Origin: Patulibacter minatonensis DSM 18081
GTDB lineage: Bacteria > Actinomycetota > Thermoleophilia > Solirubrobacterales > Solirubrobacteraceae
Reading direction: 5' to 3'
NCBI RefSeq assembly: GCF_000519325.1
Contig: NZ_KI912613.1
Coordinates: forward strand, 91,279 to 145,530
Length of the DNA: 54,252 nucleotides
How positions within the stretch are numbered: position 1 is the first letter of the stretch; the number at the start of each line of letters is the position of its first letter. Below are positions 23,295-31,472 of the stretch, one piece after another. Under the pieces are notes generated by a model. That model was not told the DNA's origin, did no database searches, and was given only the letters and a program-made list of their open reading frames with translations. A program made the translations under genes and the position numbers.

Positions 23295-24173
23295 ATGACC
23301 GTCCGCCCAGACGCGCCGCTCCGGCGAGCGCCGATCGTCCTCGTCGCGCTCGCGCTCCTCGTGCTGCTCGGCACGGCCCAGGTCGCGCGGGCCCGTCCGC
23401 AGACCGGCGTCGCCAGCGGCGTCTACGCGGACCGCGGCGACGCGAGGCGCCTCTCGGCCGTCGGGGCGTCGTGGACGTACGACTGGTCCGCCGAGAGCGC
23501 GCTGCGGAGCTCGCGGGTCGAGTTCGTGCCGATGCTGTGGGGCGCGGGGAGCGTCACCGACACGACGGTCGCCCGGCTCAACGCGGACCACCGCGCCGGA
23601 CGCGCGCGTCACCTGCTCGGCTTCAACGAGCCCGACCTGGCCGGCCAGGCGAACATGAGCCCCGCCGACGCGATCCGGCTGTGGCCGCGTCTCGAGGCGA
23701 CCGGCCTCCGGCTCGGCAGCCCGGCGGTGGCGAGCATCCACACGCCGTCGCAGTCCGACCGCGCGAAGACGTGGCTCGACGACTTCATGGAGCGCGCAAA
23801 AGCCCAGGGCCGGCGCGTCGACTTCATCGCGCTGCACTTCTACGGCGACCCCACCGACCCGGACAGCGTCCGCTCGATCGAGCGCGACATCCGCCGCGTC
23901 CACGAGCGGTGGGGCCTGCCGATCTGGGTGACGGAGACGGGCGCTCTGAAGACCTGGACGTGGCAGGGCGCCCGCCCCCACGCCCGGCCGACCGCGGCCC
24001 GGATGCGCTCCCACCTGCGCCGGACGAAGCGGATGCTCGACCGGCTCCCCTACGTCGAGCGCTGGGCGTGGTTCATGGACCGCTGCGCCGGCGACTGCCG
24101 CCAGTCGTCGCTCTACGACGCGCGCGGGAAGCGGACGGCGCTCGGGCGCGAGCTCGCACGCGTCGCGCGCTGA
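23295..24173 (+). CDS. Secreted GH128-like glycoside hydrolase
   Basis: A 292-aa secreted TIM-barrel protein. A signal peptide (IVLVALALLVLLGTAQVARA) is followed by the glycosyl hydrolase catalytic core of the GH128/Asl1 group: FVPMLWG, LLGFNEPDLAGQANMSP with the acid/base E112, FIALHFYG and WVTETGAL with the nucleophile E214. GH128 enzymes cleave beta-1,3-glucan, so attack on fungal or plant wall glucan is the best guess. TATCGT (23281-23286) lies 8 nt before ATG 23295. It is one of four secreted GH-A-like proteins in the window. Confidence 0.85.
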   Translation: MTVRPDAPLRRAPIVLVALALLVLLGTAQVARARPQTGVASGVYADRGDARRLSAVGASWTYDWSAESALRSSRVEFVPMLWGAGSVTDTTVARLNADHRAGRARHLLGFNEPDLAGQANMSPADAIRLWPRLEATGLRLGSPAVASIHTPSQSDRAKTWLDDFMERAKAQGRRVDFIALHFYGDPTDPDSVRSIERDIRRVHERWGLPIWVTETGALKTWTWQGARPHARPTAARMRSHLRRTKRMLDRLPYVERWAWFMDRCAGDCRQSSLYDARGKRTALGRELARVAR

Positions 24174-24191
24174 GCGGCGGCGCGGGGGCCT

Positions 24192-24253
24192 GCCGGCGCG
24201 CGACGGCTCGACGGGGCGGCGCGCGGGCCGGCCGGCGCGCGGCGGCTCGACGG
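24192..24253. repeat. 39-bp period tandem duplication
   Basis: GCCGGCGCGCGACGGCTCGA-type units begin at 24192 and 24231 in the gap after the GH128-like gene. They are very GC-rich; no function is visible. Confidence 0.6.
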
Positions 24254-24296
24254 TCGTCGTCTTGTGCCCCGTCGCCGCCCGCGCGAGGATGGAGCG

Positions 24297-25154
24297 GTGC
24301 GTGTGCGGATCTGGGTCCCGACGACGGCCGTGGCGGCCGCGCTGTCCCTGACGGCGGTGCTCGCGCTGTCGTCCCGCCCCGGTGACGCGCAGGGCAGGGA
24401 GACCCCGAACGCCTCCCGGACCGCGACCGAGGACGGCATCCGGTGGCGCTTCGACGGGCGGTCCGTCGTCGTGACCGCGACCGACGAGGCGCCCGCGGCG
24501 GTGCGGCGACGCCTGAGCGGCGATCTCAGCATCGGCTGCACCCGGGTGCCGCTCCTGGGGTCGCGCGCGAAGCTGATCACCGGGGCCGGTGCCGCGCGGT
24601 TCGCCGACGTCCCGGGAACGGTCCGCGTCCGGCTGGCGCCACGGATCACGCGCGCCGACTCCTGCTTCATCGAGCGGAAGGGCGATGCGGAGGACGTCGC
24701 GAGCGTCCGGTTCCCGGCGGACGCCTACGCGTCGACCAGCGGCGGGGCCGTCCCGTCCGGGCCCGAGCGGGCGGCGATCGTCGCCGGTCTCGTCCGGTAC
24801 TTCGACGCGGTGATCGCGGACGACCGGGAGGCCGAGTGCGCGAGCTACACCGAGGACGTCCGGGACGCCGTCGCCGCCTACCACCGGCGCTTCGTGAAGC
24901 ACCCGTCCAGGGTGAAGGACTGCGTCAGCGCCTACCGGGAACTCGCCCGCGACCTGCCGTCGGACGCCGTCGGCATCGTGCCCGTCGACGCGCAGGCCGT
25001 CCGCAGGAGGCTCCGCGACCCGTCGAAGCTCGACATCCGGGTGAAGCACGGACGAGCCCGGGTCTCGAGGACCGGGACGGTGCTCGACTTCGGGTTCGAG
25101 CTGACCAGGTCCCGCGGGCGGTGGCTGATCGACCGCAAACCCGGGATCGGCTGA
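24297..25154 (+). CDS. Secreted hypothetical protein with NTF2-like C-terminal half
   Basis: A 285-aa protein with an N-terminal signal (WVPTTAVAAALSLTAVLALSS). The mature N-terminal half is beta-rich with two cysteines. The C-terminal half (ERAAIVAGLVRYFDAVIADDREAECASYTEDVRDAVAAYHRR...RGRWLIDRKPGIG) has the layout of DUF4878/NTF2-like lipoprotein domains. GTG 24297 is chosen with GAGG 8 nt upstream; a longer frame to 24264 exists. The next gene starts 6 nt after its stop. Function unknown. Confidence 0.65.
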   Translation: MRVRIWVPTTAVAAALSLTAVLALSSRPGDAQGRETPNASRTATEDGIRWRFDGRSVVVTATDEAPAAVRRRLSGDLSIGCTRVPLLGSRAKLITGAGAARFADVPGTVRVRLAPRITRADSCFIERKGDAEDVASVRFPADAYASTSGGAVPSGPERAAIVAGLVRYFDAVIADDREAECASYTEDVRDAVAAYHRRFVKHPSRVKDCVSAYRELARDLPSDAVGIVPVDAQAVRRRLRDPSKLDIRVKHGRARVSRTGTVLDFGFELTRSRGRWLIDRKPGIG

Positions 25155-25160
25155 ACGGAC

Positions 25161-25742
25161 GTGTGGCCGTGGATCGAACCGCCCGACGCCGACGACGTCC
25201 TCGTGGCCAAGGCCCGCGCGTTCGCCGACGCACCGGAGCCGGTCGGCCCGATCGCGTTCGCGCGCGAGCCGATCGATCCACGAACGGCGCCGCTCGTCGC
25301 GCAGCGCCTCTGCGTCCTCGAGATCCCGCTGCCGCCCGGCTGCAACTCCGCGGCCCACGTCGGATGGCTGGGCGAGGACATGGGGCAGACCACGACCGTG
25401 GAGGACGCTCGCACGGTCCTTCGTGCCAACGCGTTCCGCGACTGGCTCTGGTTCGGCACCCACCATCCGCTCGACGACGCGCAGCTCGAGGTGTTCACCG
25501 CCGTCGTCGGGCACCGGCGCGCACCCACGCGCGCACCCGTCCTCGAGATCCTCGACGCCGTCGCGCACGGACGGCCGACCCGCGAGCACCGCGACCTCGC
25601 CCGCCGCCCCTTCCCCGATCTCGGCGGTCGACCGGGCCCGGCACCGACCGAGGAGCTCTGGGCCGCCCGGCTCGCCGATGGCCGGCGCACCGGTCGCGTC
25701 GCGGCCGACGGCACCGTCGCCTGGGGGTCGCGCGGGCTCTGA
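25161..25742 (+). CDS. Hypothetical protein
   Basis: A 193-aa soluble protein starting MWPWIEPPDADDVLVAKARAFADAPEPVGPIAFAREPIDP. It contains aromatic and histidine clusters (WLWFGTHHPLDDAQLEVFTAVVGHRR) but no family I recognise. GTG 25161 is 6 nt after the preceding stop codon, so it is probably translated from the same mRNA. The region after it to 26250 is non-coding. Confidence 0.55.
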   Translation: MWPWIEPPDADDVLVAKARAFADAPEPVGPIAFAREPIDPRTAPLVAQRLCVLEIPLPPGCNSAAHVGWLGEDMGQTTTVEDARTVLRANAFRDWLWFGTHHPLDDAQLEVFTAVVGHRRAPTRAPVLEILDAVAHGRPTREHRDLARRPFPDLGGRPGPAPTEELWAARLADGRRTGRVAADGTVAWGSRGL

Positions 25743-25899
25743 CGCTCGTCGGCGGCGACGGGCGCACCGGGCGGGCGGAACGTCACCGGCGCCCCACCGT
25801 CCCGGTGCGCGCGGGCGACGATCGCGCCACCGTTCGCCCTTCGCGAGACCTGGTGCGACCCGGCGACGGTCGTTCGCCGGACCACGAGCGATCGTCGAG

Positions 25900-26012
25900 C
25901 TGCAGAATCCGACAACGAACACGGCCGGGTGATCGACTGTCGGCGGATGCACGGTGGGCATGCATCGTCCGACAGTCGATCGGGACCCTGGATTCGTTGA
26001 CGGATCGTGCAG
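25900..26012. repeat. 113-bp interrupted palindrome
   Basis: The two 44-nt arms are about 75% complementary overall. The core is perfect: GATCGACTGTCGG (25931-25943) with CCGACAGTCGATC (25969-25981), and inside it GATGCA/TGCATC around a 9-nt loop containing TGGGC. The outer part pairs CTGCA..ATCCG.CAACGAA with its complement. It lies in a 508-bp gap (25743-26250) with no gene. The TGTCGG/CCGACA arms and TGGGC loop recall hairpin family A. Confidence 0.85.
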
Positions 26013-26120
26013 GTCCGCCCGGCACATCCGAGTGGCCCCGCCGACGGTCTCGCCGACCGGGCCGCCCAGGCCCCGCCGACCGCCCTCCGAGTGACGGGGC
26101 GCGTCGCGGGGCCGGCACGC

Positions 26121-26190
26121 CGCCGCCCGACCCGCGCCGCAGGCTCGCGAGGCCACCGCCGCCCGACCCGCGCCGCAGGCTCGTGACGCC
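26121..26190. repeat. 36-bp period tandem duplication
   Basis: CGCCGCCCGACCCGCGCCGC plus following bases occurs at 26121 and again at 26157, differing at one or two positions, just upstream of the VOC gene. Confidence 0.65.
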
Positions 26191-26250
26191 GCGGCCGCCC
26201 GAACGCGCAGCGCACCGATGAGTTGCGCCTCGCCGCCGGGTCGGTGGAGC

Positions 26251-26670
26251 ATGACCTCCCCCGCGCTCCACCTCACCGGCGTCGCGACCATGGTCGTGCC
26301 CGTCTCCGATCAGGATCGGGCGCTCGCGTTCTACGCGGGCGTCCTCGGATTCCGGGCCACGATCGACTTCACGTACGACACCGGCGAGCGGTGGCTCGAG
26401 GTGTCGCCGCCCGACGGCGGGACGCGGCTGACGCTCGCCGCGGCCGAGCCCGCCGGGCTGATCGGTGCCGAGACGGGGGTGATCCTGGCCAGCTCCGACG
26501 TGCCCGCCGACCACGCGGCGCTCGAGGCCGCCGGCGCCGACGTCGACCCCGCGCTCCTGATGTCCGGGGAGGTCGTGCGGTGGGCCAGCGCGCCCCTCGC
26601 GGGGCACCCGGCGCAGTTCCGGCTCCGCGATCCCGACGGCAACGGCCTGCTCGTCGTGTCCGACCACTGA
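26251..26670 (+). CDS. VOC family protein
   Basis: A 139-aa vicinal-oxygen-chelate protein. MVVPVSDQDRALAFYAGVLGFRATIDF and the C-terminal FRLRDPDGNGLLVVSDH are the two halves' typical strands; WLEVSPPDGGTRLTL fits the lactoylglutathione-lyase-like subgroup. ATG 26251 follows GGTGGAG closely; an in-frame ATG at 26218 is an alternative. Substrate unknown. The gap to the next VOC gene contains a duplicated 44-bp sequence and an operator-like region. Confidence 0.85.
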   Translation: MTSPALHLTGVATMVVPVSDQDRALAFYAGVLGFRATIDFTYDTGERWLEVSPPDGGTRLTLAAAEPAGLIGAETGVILASSDVPADHAALEAAGADVDPALLMSGEVVRWASAPLAGHPAQFRLRDPDGNGLLVVSDH

Positions 26671-26680
26671 CCCCGGAGAC

Positions 26681-26768
26681 CGGCCGCCCGCCGACCGCGC
26701 CGGGACCGTGGTCGGCACCCCGTCCGGCCGCCCGCCGACCGGGCCGGAACCGCGGTCGGCGCGCCGTC
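26681..26768. repeat. 44-bp tandem duplication
   Basis: CGGCCGCCCGCCGACCG-type units start at 26681 and 26725 and carry the same GGTCGGC and CCGTCC segments with a few substitutions. Confidence 0.6.
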
Positions 26769-26812
26769 CGGCCGGCCCCCGCACGCCGCCGTCGACCGCC
26801 CCGTGAACGTCC

Positions 26813-26850
26813 CGTGACCGCGGCGCAATGCGGTCACGGACTGACCGCAT
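26813..26850. promoter_or_regulatory. Three alternating TGACCGC half-sites upstream of VOC gene
   Basis: CGTGACCGC (26813-26821) and GCGGTCACG (26830-26838) form one inverted repeat; ATGCGGTCA (26828-26836) and TGACCGCAT (26842-26850) form a second that shares the middle half-site. The cluster ends 8 nt before the -10 TAGGTT (26858-26863), an ideal position for a repressor or activator. Confidence 0.65.
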
Positions 26851-26869
26851 CCGTCCATAGGTTCCACCC

Positions 26870-27244
26870 ATGCCTTCCATCACCCGCATCGACTTCGTCC
26901 CGATCCCCACGCAGGACGCCGAGCGCTCGAGGGCGTTCTACCGCGACGTCCTCGGCCTGGAGGAGTCCGAGCACACCGTCGGCAAGCCGTTCTCGGAGTT
27001 CGACCTCAACGGGACGACGCTCAGCGTCTGGGACCCGAGCTCCGCCGGTCGCCCGTTCAACGCGAACACCAACGCGATCGCGCTCCACACCGACGACGTG
27101 GCCGGCATGCGCGGGCAGCTCGAGGGCAAGGGCGTGAGCTTCCTCGGCGAGACGTTCGACACCGGCGTCTGCCACATGGCGTTCTTCGCGGACCCCGACG
27201 GCAACCCGCTGATGCTCCACGGGCGTCACCAGCCGCGCGGCTGA
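26870..27244 (+). CDS. VOC family protein
   Basis: A 124-aa glyoxalase-fold protein: MPSITRIDFVPIPTQDAERSRAFYRDVLGLEES at the N terminus and MAFFADPDGNPLMLHGRHQP at the C terminus. It resembles the minus-strand VOC protein at 2175-2555 (LGETFDTGVCHMAFFADPDGN against LGDTIDSGVCHQALFRDPAGN), so the two are paralogues of one subgroup. ATG 26870 lies 6 nt after TAGGTT, a leaderless promoter controlled by the half-site cluster just upstream. Substrate unknown. Confidence 0.88.
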   Translation: MPSITRIDFVPIPTQDAERSRAFYRDVLGLEESEHTVGKPFSEFDLNGTTLSVWDPSSAGRPFNANTNAIALHTDDVAGMRGQLEGKGVSFLGETFDTGVCHMAFFADPDGNPLMLHGRHQPRG

Positions 27245-27257
27245 CCGGGAGGACGAC

Positions 27258-27794
27258 TCAGCGGTAAACGACGCCGGGCGTGAACCGCGCCGCCTGCCCG
27301 ATGCGGCGGCCGGCGTCGTCGACGAGGTTCCACATCGTCACGTCCTCGATCCAGAACCGCCGGCCGGTCCGGGAGATCCGGCGGCCGCGGTACCCGGCGA
27401 AGAAGCCGTCGCGCTCCACCGCGTCGAGCAGGCGCTGGCGGTCCTCGCGGCGGTCCGGCTCGGCGGAGAGCCGCGAGGGCAGGCCGACGTGCTCGTCCCA
27501 CGTCCGCTCGAACGCGGCGAGCGCGACGCCGTTGGCGTAGACGAACCGCGGCGTGTCCTCGGCGGTGTGCGCCAGGACGCCGAACGGGGCGTCGGCGAAC
27601 AGCCACCCCGGTCCGGCACCCTCGGGCGTCAGCGGTCGTCCGACGAAGCGCGCGTGGCTCGCGGCCAGGACGGCGAAGAGCTCGGCGTCGAGCGGGTCGC
27701 TGCGGTCGCCGGGGAGGCTCAGGACGACGGCCGGGGACGGGGCATCGCGGGGGAACCTACCGGCGCGCCGGTGGTCGCGCCCGAGGTGCCGCAC
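27258..27794 (-). CDS. MEKHLA domain-containing protein
   Basis: A protein of about 178 aa with a MEKHLA domain, a PAS-like small-molecule-sensing fold first noted in plant HD-ZIP III proteins and common as a stand-alone bacterial protein. Diagnostic segments are FGVLAHTAEDTPRFVYANGVALAAFERTWDEHVGLPSRLSAEPDRREDRQRLL, then FFAGYRGRRISRTGRRFWIEDVTMWNLVD and IGQAARF. GTG 27794 is a plausible start, but the frame is open further upstream and the N terminus is uncertain. It is divergent from the lipoprotein gene at 27860. Ligand and partner unknown. Confidence 0.82.
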   Translation of the reverse strand: MRHLGRDHRRAGRFPRDAPSPAVVLSLPGDRSDPLDAELFAVLAASHARFVGRPLTPEGAGPGWLFADAPFGVLAHTAEDTPRFVYANGVALAAFERTWDEHVGLPSRLSAEPDRREDRQRLLDAVERDGFFAGYRGRRISRTGRRFWIEDVTMWNLVDDAGRRIGQAARFTPGVVYR

Positions 27795-27859
27795 CGTCCG
27801 AGATCGCCGAGGCTCGTAGTGTGCCTGGGGTCCACCTCCTCCCAGCCCCGGACCAGACC

Positions 27860-28315
27860 ATGCTGATGAACCGCGCATTCGCTGCCGCCGCCCTCACCAC
27901 CCTCACCCTCGGCATCACCGCCTGCGGAGGTGACGGGGACACGCTGAACAAGAAGGACCTGACCTCGAAGGCCGGGTCCATCTGCAAGGACTTCGAGGCG
28001 AAGACGAAGGCGATCTCGCAGCCCTCCGGGACCGACGAGAAGGCCCAGATCGACTACTACGGCAAGGTCGCGTCGACGCTCGGCGACTTCGTCGACGAGC
28101 TGAAGAAGCTGAAGCCCGCCGACGACGTCAAGGACGACTGGAACACGCTGACCACGAACCTCGAGAAGTCGGCGAACGGCACGAAGACGATCGTCGAGCA
28201 GGCGAAAAAGAAGGACACCGCCGGGCTCCAGAAGACCAACCAGGAGCTCACGACGGCGACCGCGGCCGCCGACGGTGCCGCCAAGAAGCTCGGCCTGGAC
28301 GACTGCAGCAACTGA
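27860..28315 (+). CDS. Small lipoprotein, paralogue of 32176-32652
   Basis: A 151-aa lipoprotein: signal and lipobox in AAALTTLTLGITACGGDGD (acylated Cys in ITAC), then a mostly helical, lysine/aspartate-rich domain with conserved SICKDFEAK and a C-terminal LGLDDCSN whose two cysteines probably bond. The same layout (AICKEFEAK ... LGLTACDD) occurs in the lipoprotein gene 4 kb downstream, and both have ADDV(K/Q)DDWN(T/A)LT in the middle. ATG 27866 is an alternative start. The two paralogues bracket the ABC exporter and two-component system. Confidence 0.75.
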   Translation: MLMNRAFAAAALTTLTLGITACGGDGDTLNKKDLTSKAGSICKDFEAKTKAISQPSGTDEKAQIDYYGKVASTLGDFVDELKKLKPADDVKDDWNTLTTNLEKSANGTKTIVEQAKKKDTAGLQKTNQELTTATAAADGAAKKLGLDDCSN

Positions 28316-28331
28316 GATCGCGCCGGGCCGC

Positions 28332-29192
28332 TCAGCTGCGGGGCTCCCAGCGGAACGTCCGCTTGGCGACCTCGTAGCCCAGGGCGGCCCAGAAGACGAG
28401 GGCGGAGGCCGCGGTCAGTACGTCGCCGCCGCCGTCCCACCCGGCCTGGATCAGGTGCATGATCGCGCCGCCGGGGTTGACCAGCATGAGGGTGGTCGCC
28501 TCGTCGACGGGCTTCGAGACGATCCAGAAGGCCCCGGCGAGCGCGGCGAAGAAGAACGGCATCGTCGTCACCTGCGCCATCTCCGGCGTCGCGGTGACGC
28601 GGGTCGTCGCCAGCGCGAACGCGGCGCACAGGACGGCCCCGCCCGTCGCCGCGGCGAGCACGAGCGCCGGGTTCTCCGGCAGCCCGGCGCCGAACGCGAG
28701 GAACATGCCGCCGATCAGGACGGACTGGACGACGGCCAGGCCGACCGTCGGGAGCAGCATCCCGGTGAGGATCGCCCACTCCGGGGTCTCGCCGCTGCGC
28801 ATGCGCTTGAGCACCAGGCCGCTGCGCCGCGCCGCCACCGCGGTGGTCGCGGCGATGTAGACGGTCAGGAGCAGCATCGTGAGGATCATGAAGGCGACCG
28901 TCCCGCCCCAGCCCTCGCCGTAGCGCAGGCCGCTGGCGCCGAAGCCCGCGGCCGTGGCCAGGGGGATCAGGAGCGCGGTCGTGGCGACCAGGCGGTTGCG
29001 GACGAGGAGGCGGACCTCGCTGCCGGCCAGCGCGAGGATCGCGCGGGTCGTGGAGGCGCGCGTCCTCGCGCCGCCGGTGGTGGTCGTCGCGTGCGTCATG
29101 GTCGGGTCGTCCTTCGTGGTCGGGGTGGTCGTGGTGGCCGGGACGGCGTCCGCGCCCGGGGTCGTCATCGGGGTCCTCGTCGCGGGGCTCAT
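28332..29192 (-). CDS. ABC transporter permease (ABC-2 type)
   Basis: A 286-aa inner-membrane protein with an approximately 45-residue Thr/Ala/Pro-rich cytoplasmic N-terminal extension and six predicted helices (VATTALLIPLATAAGFGASG; GTVAFMILTMLLLTVYIAATT; and others), plus the ABC-2 motif LKRMRSGETPEWAILTG between helices 2 and 3. ATG 29192 overlaps the ATPase stop codon (ATGA), so translation is coupled; ATG 29099 (MTHATTTT) would remove the extension. It forms an exporter with the ATPase encoded upstream; drug or lipid export is the usual role. Confidence 0.88.
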   Translation of the reverse strand: MSPATRTPMTTPGADAVPATTTTPTTKDDPTMTHATTTTGGARTRASTTRAILALAGSEVRLLVRNRLVATTALLIPLATAAGFGASGLRYGEGWGGTVAFMILTMLLLTVYIAATTAVAARRSGLVLKRMRSGETPEWAILTGMLLPTVGLAVVQSVLIGGMFLAFGAGLPENPALVLAAATGGAVLCAAFALATTRVTATPEMAQVTTMPFFFAALAGAFWIVSKPVDEATTLMLVNPGGAIMHLIQAGWDGGGDVLTAASALVFWAALGYEVAKRTFRWEPRS

Positions 29193-30094
29193 GCCTGCAC
29201 CCCCGCGAACACGTCGTCCAGCGACCCCTCGGAGGCCTGCAGCCGGTGCAGCGCGACGCCGTGCGCGTCGGCCCACCGCAGCAGGACCGCGAGGTCCCGC
29301 TGCAGCTCGGCGGTCGTGACGACCACCACCTCGCCGCGCGCGGTCTCCATCGATCCGGTGAGGCCCGGCAGGTCGTGCGGCGCGGCGACGCCGTCGGGGA
29401 GCACGAACGAGATCGTGCCCTGCAGTCCCGTGACGAGCTCGGCCATCGTGCCGCTGCGGGCGATCCGTCCGCCGTCGAGGATGGCGATCCGGTCGGCGAG
29501 CTTCTCGGCCTCCTCCATGTAGTGCGTCGTCATCAGGACGGCGGTGCCGCCGGTGACGAGGTCGGCGATGACGTCCCACGTCCGTCGTCGCGACTGCGGG
29601 TCCAGTCCGGTCGAGGGCTCGTCGAGGAACAGGACGTCCGGATCGCCGAGCAGCGCGATCGCCATGTCGAGGCGCCGTTGCTCGCCGCCGGAGAGCTGCT
29701 TGACCTGGACGTCGCGACGGTGGCCGAGGTCGAGGCGCTCGAGCGCGCCGTCGTAGTCGCGGGCACGGGAGCGCAGGCGCGTCCAGAGCCGCGCGGTCTC
29801 GAGCACCGTCAGCTCGCCGGCGAAGCCGCTGCTCTGGAGCATGATCCCGACGCGCGGCCGGATCTCGTCGCGGTCCTTCCACGGGTCGTGGCCGAGCACC
29901 GACACCGTCCCGCCGTCGGCCGCCCGGTGGCCCTCGATCGTCTCCATCGTCGTGGTCTTGCCCGCGCCGTTGGTGCCCAGCAGCGCGACCAGCTCGCCGC
30001 GGCGGACGGTGAGGTCCACCCCGTCGACCGCCACGTGGCTGCCGTAGGCGCAGCGCAGGCCCTCGACCTCGATCGCCTTCTCGTTCGTGCTCAT
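29189..30094 (-). CDS. ABC transporter ATP-binding protein
   Basis: A 301-aa ATPase of the DrrA/NatA-like class. Walker A GTNGAGKT (40-47), signature LSGGEQRR (134-141), Walker B DVLFLDEPSTGLDPQSRR (153-170) and the H-loop TTHYMEEAE are all intact. The C-terminal 80 residues resemble the extension of drug-export ATPases. AAGGTG precedes ATG 30094 by about 8 nt. It is divergent from the sensor kinase at 30210, an arrangement common for LiaR/DesR-type systems that control their neighbouring exporter. Confidence 0.92.
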   Translation of the reverse strand: MSTNEKAIEVEGLRCAYGSHVAVDGVDLTVRRGELVALLGTNGAGKTTTMETIEGHRAADGGTVSVLGHDPWKDRDEIRPRVGIMLQSSGFAGELTVLETARLWTRLRSRARDYDGALERLDLGHRRDVQVKQLSGGEQRRLDMAIALLGDPDVLFLDEPSTGLDPQSRRRTWDVIADLVTGGTAVLMTTHYMEEAEKLADRIAILDGGRIARSGTMAELVTGLQGTISFVLPDGVAAPHDLPGLTGSMETARGEVVVVTTAELQRDLAVLLRWADAHGVALHRLQASEGSLDDVFAGVQA

Positions 30095-30162
30095 GCATCG
30101 CACCTTCACGACCGGGGCCCGGGCCCACCAGAGCCCGGTCGTCACCCGTTCGTGTGCAGGTG

Positions 30163-30209
30163 TCATGACGTTCCGGGGCGGCGTCAGAACGCCACTACAG
30201 TGACGTCCG
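30163..30209. promoter_or_regulatory. Divergent control region of ABC exporter and two-component system
   Basis: GTCATGAC (near 30162), GGCGT-CAGA-ACGCC (30180-30193) and -10 TACAGT (30196-30201), 8 nt before the kinase ATG at 30210, lie in the 115-bp gap. The inverted repeat is a candidate site for the response regulator. Confidence 0.45.
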
Positions 30210-31472
30210 ATGGCTGCATCCCCCGCATCCGCCACGGACGACGTCCCCGCCGGCCCCGTCGCCCCGGCCGCCGACGACGCCGCGGACCGCGCCGACGCGC
30301 CGACCCGCACCGGCGGCGCCGACCGCCCCGACGACATGGCCCGCGTCCGGACGTTCACGCGGTGGTCCCTGATCTTCATCGCCGCGATGACCGTGCTGCT
30401 CCCGGTGATCGACCTCGCCGACCGCGACGCGTCGTCCGCCGCGAAGGGCGCCATCGGGGTCGGGCTGCTCGTCGTGGGCGTGGAGCAGATCCGTCTGCTC
30501 CTGGGGGCGATGGGCACGGTCGACGCGCGGGCGCTCCGGCGTCCGAGCGTCGCGATCGCCGGGGTCGCGGCGCTCGCGCTCCTCGCGGTGCCGGCCTCCG
30601 ACGCGGACGCCGGCAGCACGGGCTGGTGGGCGCTGCCCTGGGCCGGCCTGGTCGGGAGCGCGGTGCTCTGGCTGCCGGCGGCGCGCCGCCGGGGGATGAT
30701 CGCCGGCGGCGCGGTCCTCGCCGCGGTCGTCGGCGGCGCGGCCGCCGCGATCGGGGAGGCGTCGGTCCTCCCGGCAGCGATCTCGCCCGCGATCGTCCTC
30801 GTCTGCGTGACCGGCGGCGCCATCCTGCAGCTGTGGATCTGGGACGTCACCGTCCGGCTCGACGAGGCCCGGTCGACCGCCGGCGAGGTCGCGGTGCTGC
30901 GCGAGCGCCTGCGGTTCGCGGCCGACCTCCACGACGTGCAGGGCCACCACCTCCAGGCGATCGCCCTGAAGGCCGAGCTCGCCCGGCGCCTGGTCGGGAC
31001 GGACGACGACGCCGCGCGCCGCAACGCCGCGGAGGTGCAGGAGCTGACGCTGAAGGCGCTCGCCGACACCCGGGCGCTCGTGCACGGCTACCGCCGGGTC
31101 GGCCTGGTGACGGAGCTCGAGAACGCCGTTCAGATCCTGCGCGCGGCGGGCGTCGAGACGACGGTGACCGGCACGCCCGAGCGGGTGCCCGAGGCGCTGC
31201 AGCCGCTGTTCGGGTCGCTCGTCCGCGAGGGCGCCACGAACCTCCTGCGCCACACCCGCGCGGACCGCTGCACGCTGTCCGTGCGGCTCGAGGGGGCGGA
31301 GGTCGTCCTGCGCGTGGAGGACGACGGGACCGCGCGCGCCGCCGCGACCGACGACGACCGGGGCACCGGCATCGTCGCGCTGGGCGAGCGCTTCGCCGCC
31401 GTCGGCGGGCGGGTCGACGCCGCACCGCTCCCGGACCGCGGGTTCGCGCTGACCGGCCGGGCGCCGCGATGA
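30210..31472 (+). CDS. Sensor histidine kinase (HisKA_3, NarL/DesK type)
   Basis: A 420-aa membrane kinase. A 45-residue disordered N-terminal part is followed by about six transmembrane helices (50-210), a dimerisation helix with the phospho-acceptor H241 in RFAADLHDVQGHHLQAIALKAELA, and a short HATPase_c domain (VREGATNLLRH as N box, VEDDGT as G1-like, GTGIVALGERF as G2). There is no large periplasmic domain, so it may sense membrane state or the adjacent exporter's substrate, as DesK/LiaS-type kinases do. Its stop codon overlaps the regulator's start (ATGA). Confidence 0.92.
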   Translation: MAASPASATDDVPAGPVAPAADDAADRADAPTRTGGADRPDDMARVRTFTRWSLIFIAAMTVLLPVIDLADRDASSAAKGAIGVGLLVVGVEQIRLLLGAMGTVDARALRRPSVAIAGVAALALLAVPASDADAGSTGWWALPWAGLVGSAVLWLPAARRRGMIAGGAVLAAVVGGAAAAIGEASVLPAAISPAIVLVCVTGGAILQLWIWDVTVRLDEARSTAGEVAVLRERLRFAADLHDVQGHHLQAIALKAELARRLVGTDDDAARRNAAEVQELTLKALADTRALVHGYRRVGLVTELENAVQILRAAGVETTVTGTPERVPEALQPLFGSLVREGATNLLRHTRADRCTLSVRLEGAEVVLRVEDDGTARAAATDDDRGTGIVALGERFAAVGGRVDAAPLPDRGFALTGRAPR

